Shown here: positions 4,948-5,120 of the stretch, in pieces
Position numbering within the stretch: the stretch's first letter is position 1
How the letters are laid out: every line of letters starts with the position of its first letter
Origin: JBJKRW01 sp046704445
Lineage (GTDB): Bacteria > Patescibacteriota > Microgenomatia > UBA1406 > GWC2-37-13
Length of the DNA stretch: 5,120 nucleotides
Assembly (NCBI GenBank): GCA_046704445.1
Contig: JBJKRW010000071.1
Location: 1 to 5,120 of the forward strand
Direction: 5' to 3'
Position numbers and translations under genes: made by a program
Notes under the pieces: generated by a model
Told to the model about the DNA's origin: nothing
Databases searched by the model: none
What the model saw: only the letters and a program-made list of their open reading frames with translations

Positions 4948-5120
4948 ATGGTCAATGTAAAAAAACTGAAAGATTTGCGTGAAGAAACGGGCGTTTCCAT
5001 CTCACTGTGCAAAAAAGCCCTCGAAGAAAGCAAAGACGATATTGCCATGGCAAAGAAACTCTTGACCGAATGGGGTGCGGAAAAAATAAAAGACAAGGCA
5101 TCACGCACAACCTCCCAGGG
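4948..5120 (+). CDS. tsf: Translation elongation factor Ts, N-terminal part (cut by window end)
   Basis: From ATG at 4948, 57 full codons are visible and the frame runs off the window. The translation has the EF-Ts N-terminal UBA-like domain: VKKLKDLREETGVSISLCKKALEE (about residues 4-27; usual form VKELRExTGAGMMDCKKAL), then DDIAMAKKLLTEWGAEKIKDKASRTTSQ, corresponding to the GDIEKAxxxLREKGxxxAxKKAxR segment. EF-Ts exchanges GDP for GTP on EF-Tu during elongation. The usual Met-Met-Asp before CKKAL is Ile-Ser-Leu here, a conservative departure at a helix surface. It follows rpsB by 23 nt, the usual gene order. This short gene start is well supported by motif and context even though most of the protein lies outside the window. 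Confidence 0.95.
   Translation, partial: MVNVKKLKDLREETGVSISLCKKALEESKDDIAMAKKLLTEWGAEKIKDKASRTTSQ

Overview
The window reads as a compact bacterial chromosome segment with all recognisable genes on the + strand, short intergenic gaps, TAA/TGA stops consistent with code 11, and moderate GC. Several traits together suggest a Candidate Phyla Radiation (Patescibacteria) genome, probably Microgenomates-like: a GalU with GNGTPVL and WGDE in place of the usual GLGHAV and PDD motifs, a tiny membrane-anchored Ig-like protein of a type I associate with these genomes, a strongly diverged ClpB/ClpC-type ATPase, few Shine-Dalgarno sites, and -10 boxes placed right against start codons. The lineage call is inference from memory of such proteins; no search was run.

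Layout: (1) nt 1-1538, the 3' part of a two-AAA-domain Clp/Hsp100-type ATPase whose start lies upstream of the window. (2) nt 1591-2715, a fusion of a DNPH1/nucleoside-deoxyribosyltransferase-like domain with a thymidylate-kinase-like domain. It is preceded by tandem TGATATAC -10-like elements and a palindrome that includes the first bases of its start codon. (3) nt 2800-3213, a small membrane-anchored protein with one Big_1-like Ig domain, behind a promoter and a structured leader with a possible 7-codon mini-ORF. (4) nt 3220-4098, galU, 6 nt downstream and probably cotranscribed with it. (5) nt 4099-4234, an intergenic stretch with a 23-nt hairpin, a very AT-rich block and a good extended -10 promoter. 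(6) nt 4235-4924, rpsB, then nt 4948 to the window end, the start of tsf: the conserved ribosomal protein S2 / EF-Ts pair.

The genes cover separate jobs: a Clp-like ATPase that seems to have lost its threading machinery, nucleotide salvage or pool cleaning, a surface or envelope protein next to UDP-glucose synthesis, and translation. No mobile element, CRISPR array, tRNA or rRNA was seen. The most unusual points are the ATPase that keeps an intact D2 nucleotide site but lacks both aromatic pore loops, the M domain and the ClpP-docking loop; the two-enzyme nucleotide fusion; and the repeated promoter geometry that predicts leaderless mRNAs for the fusion gene, rpsB and tsf.
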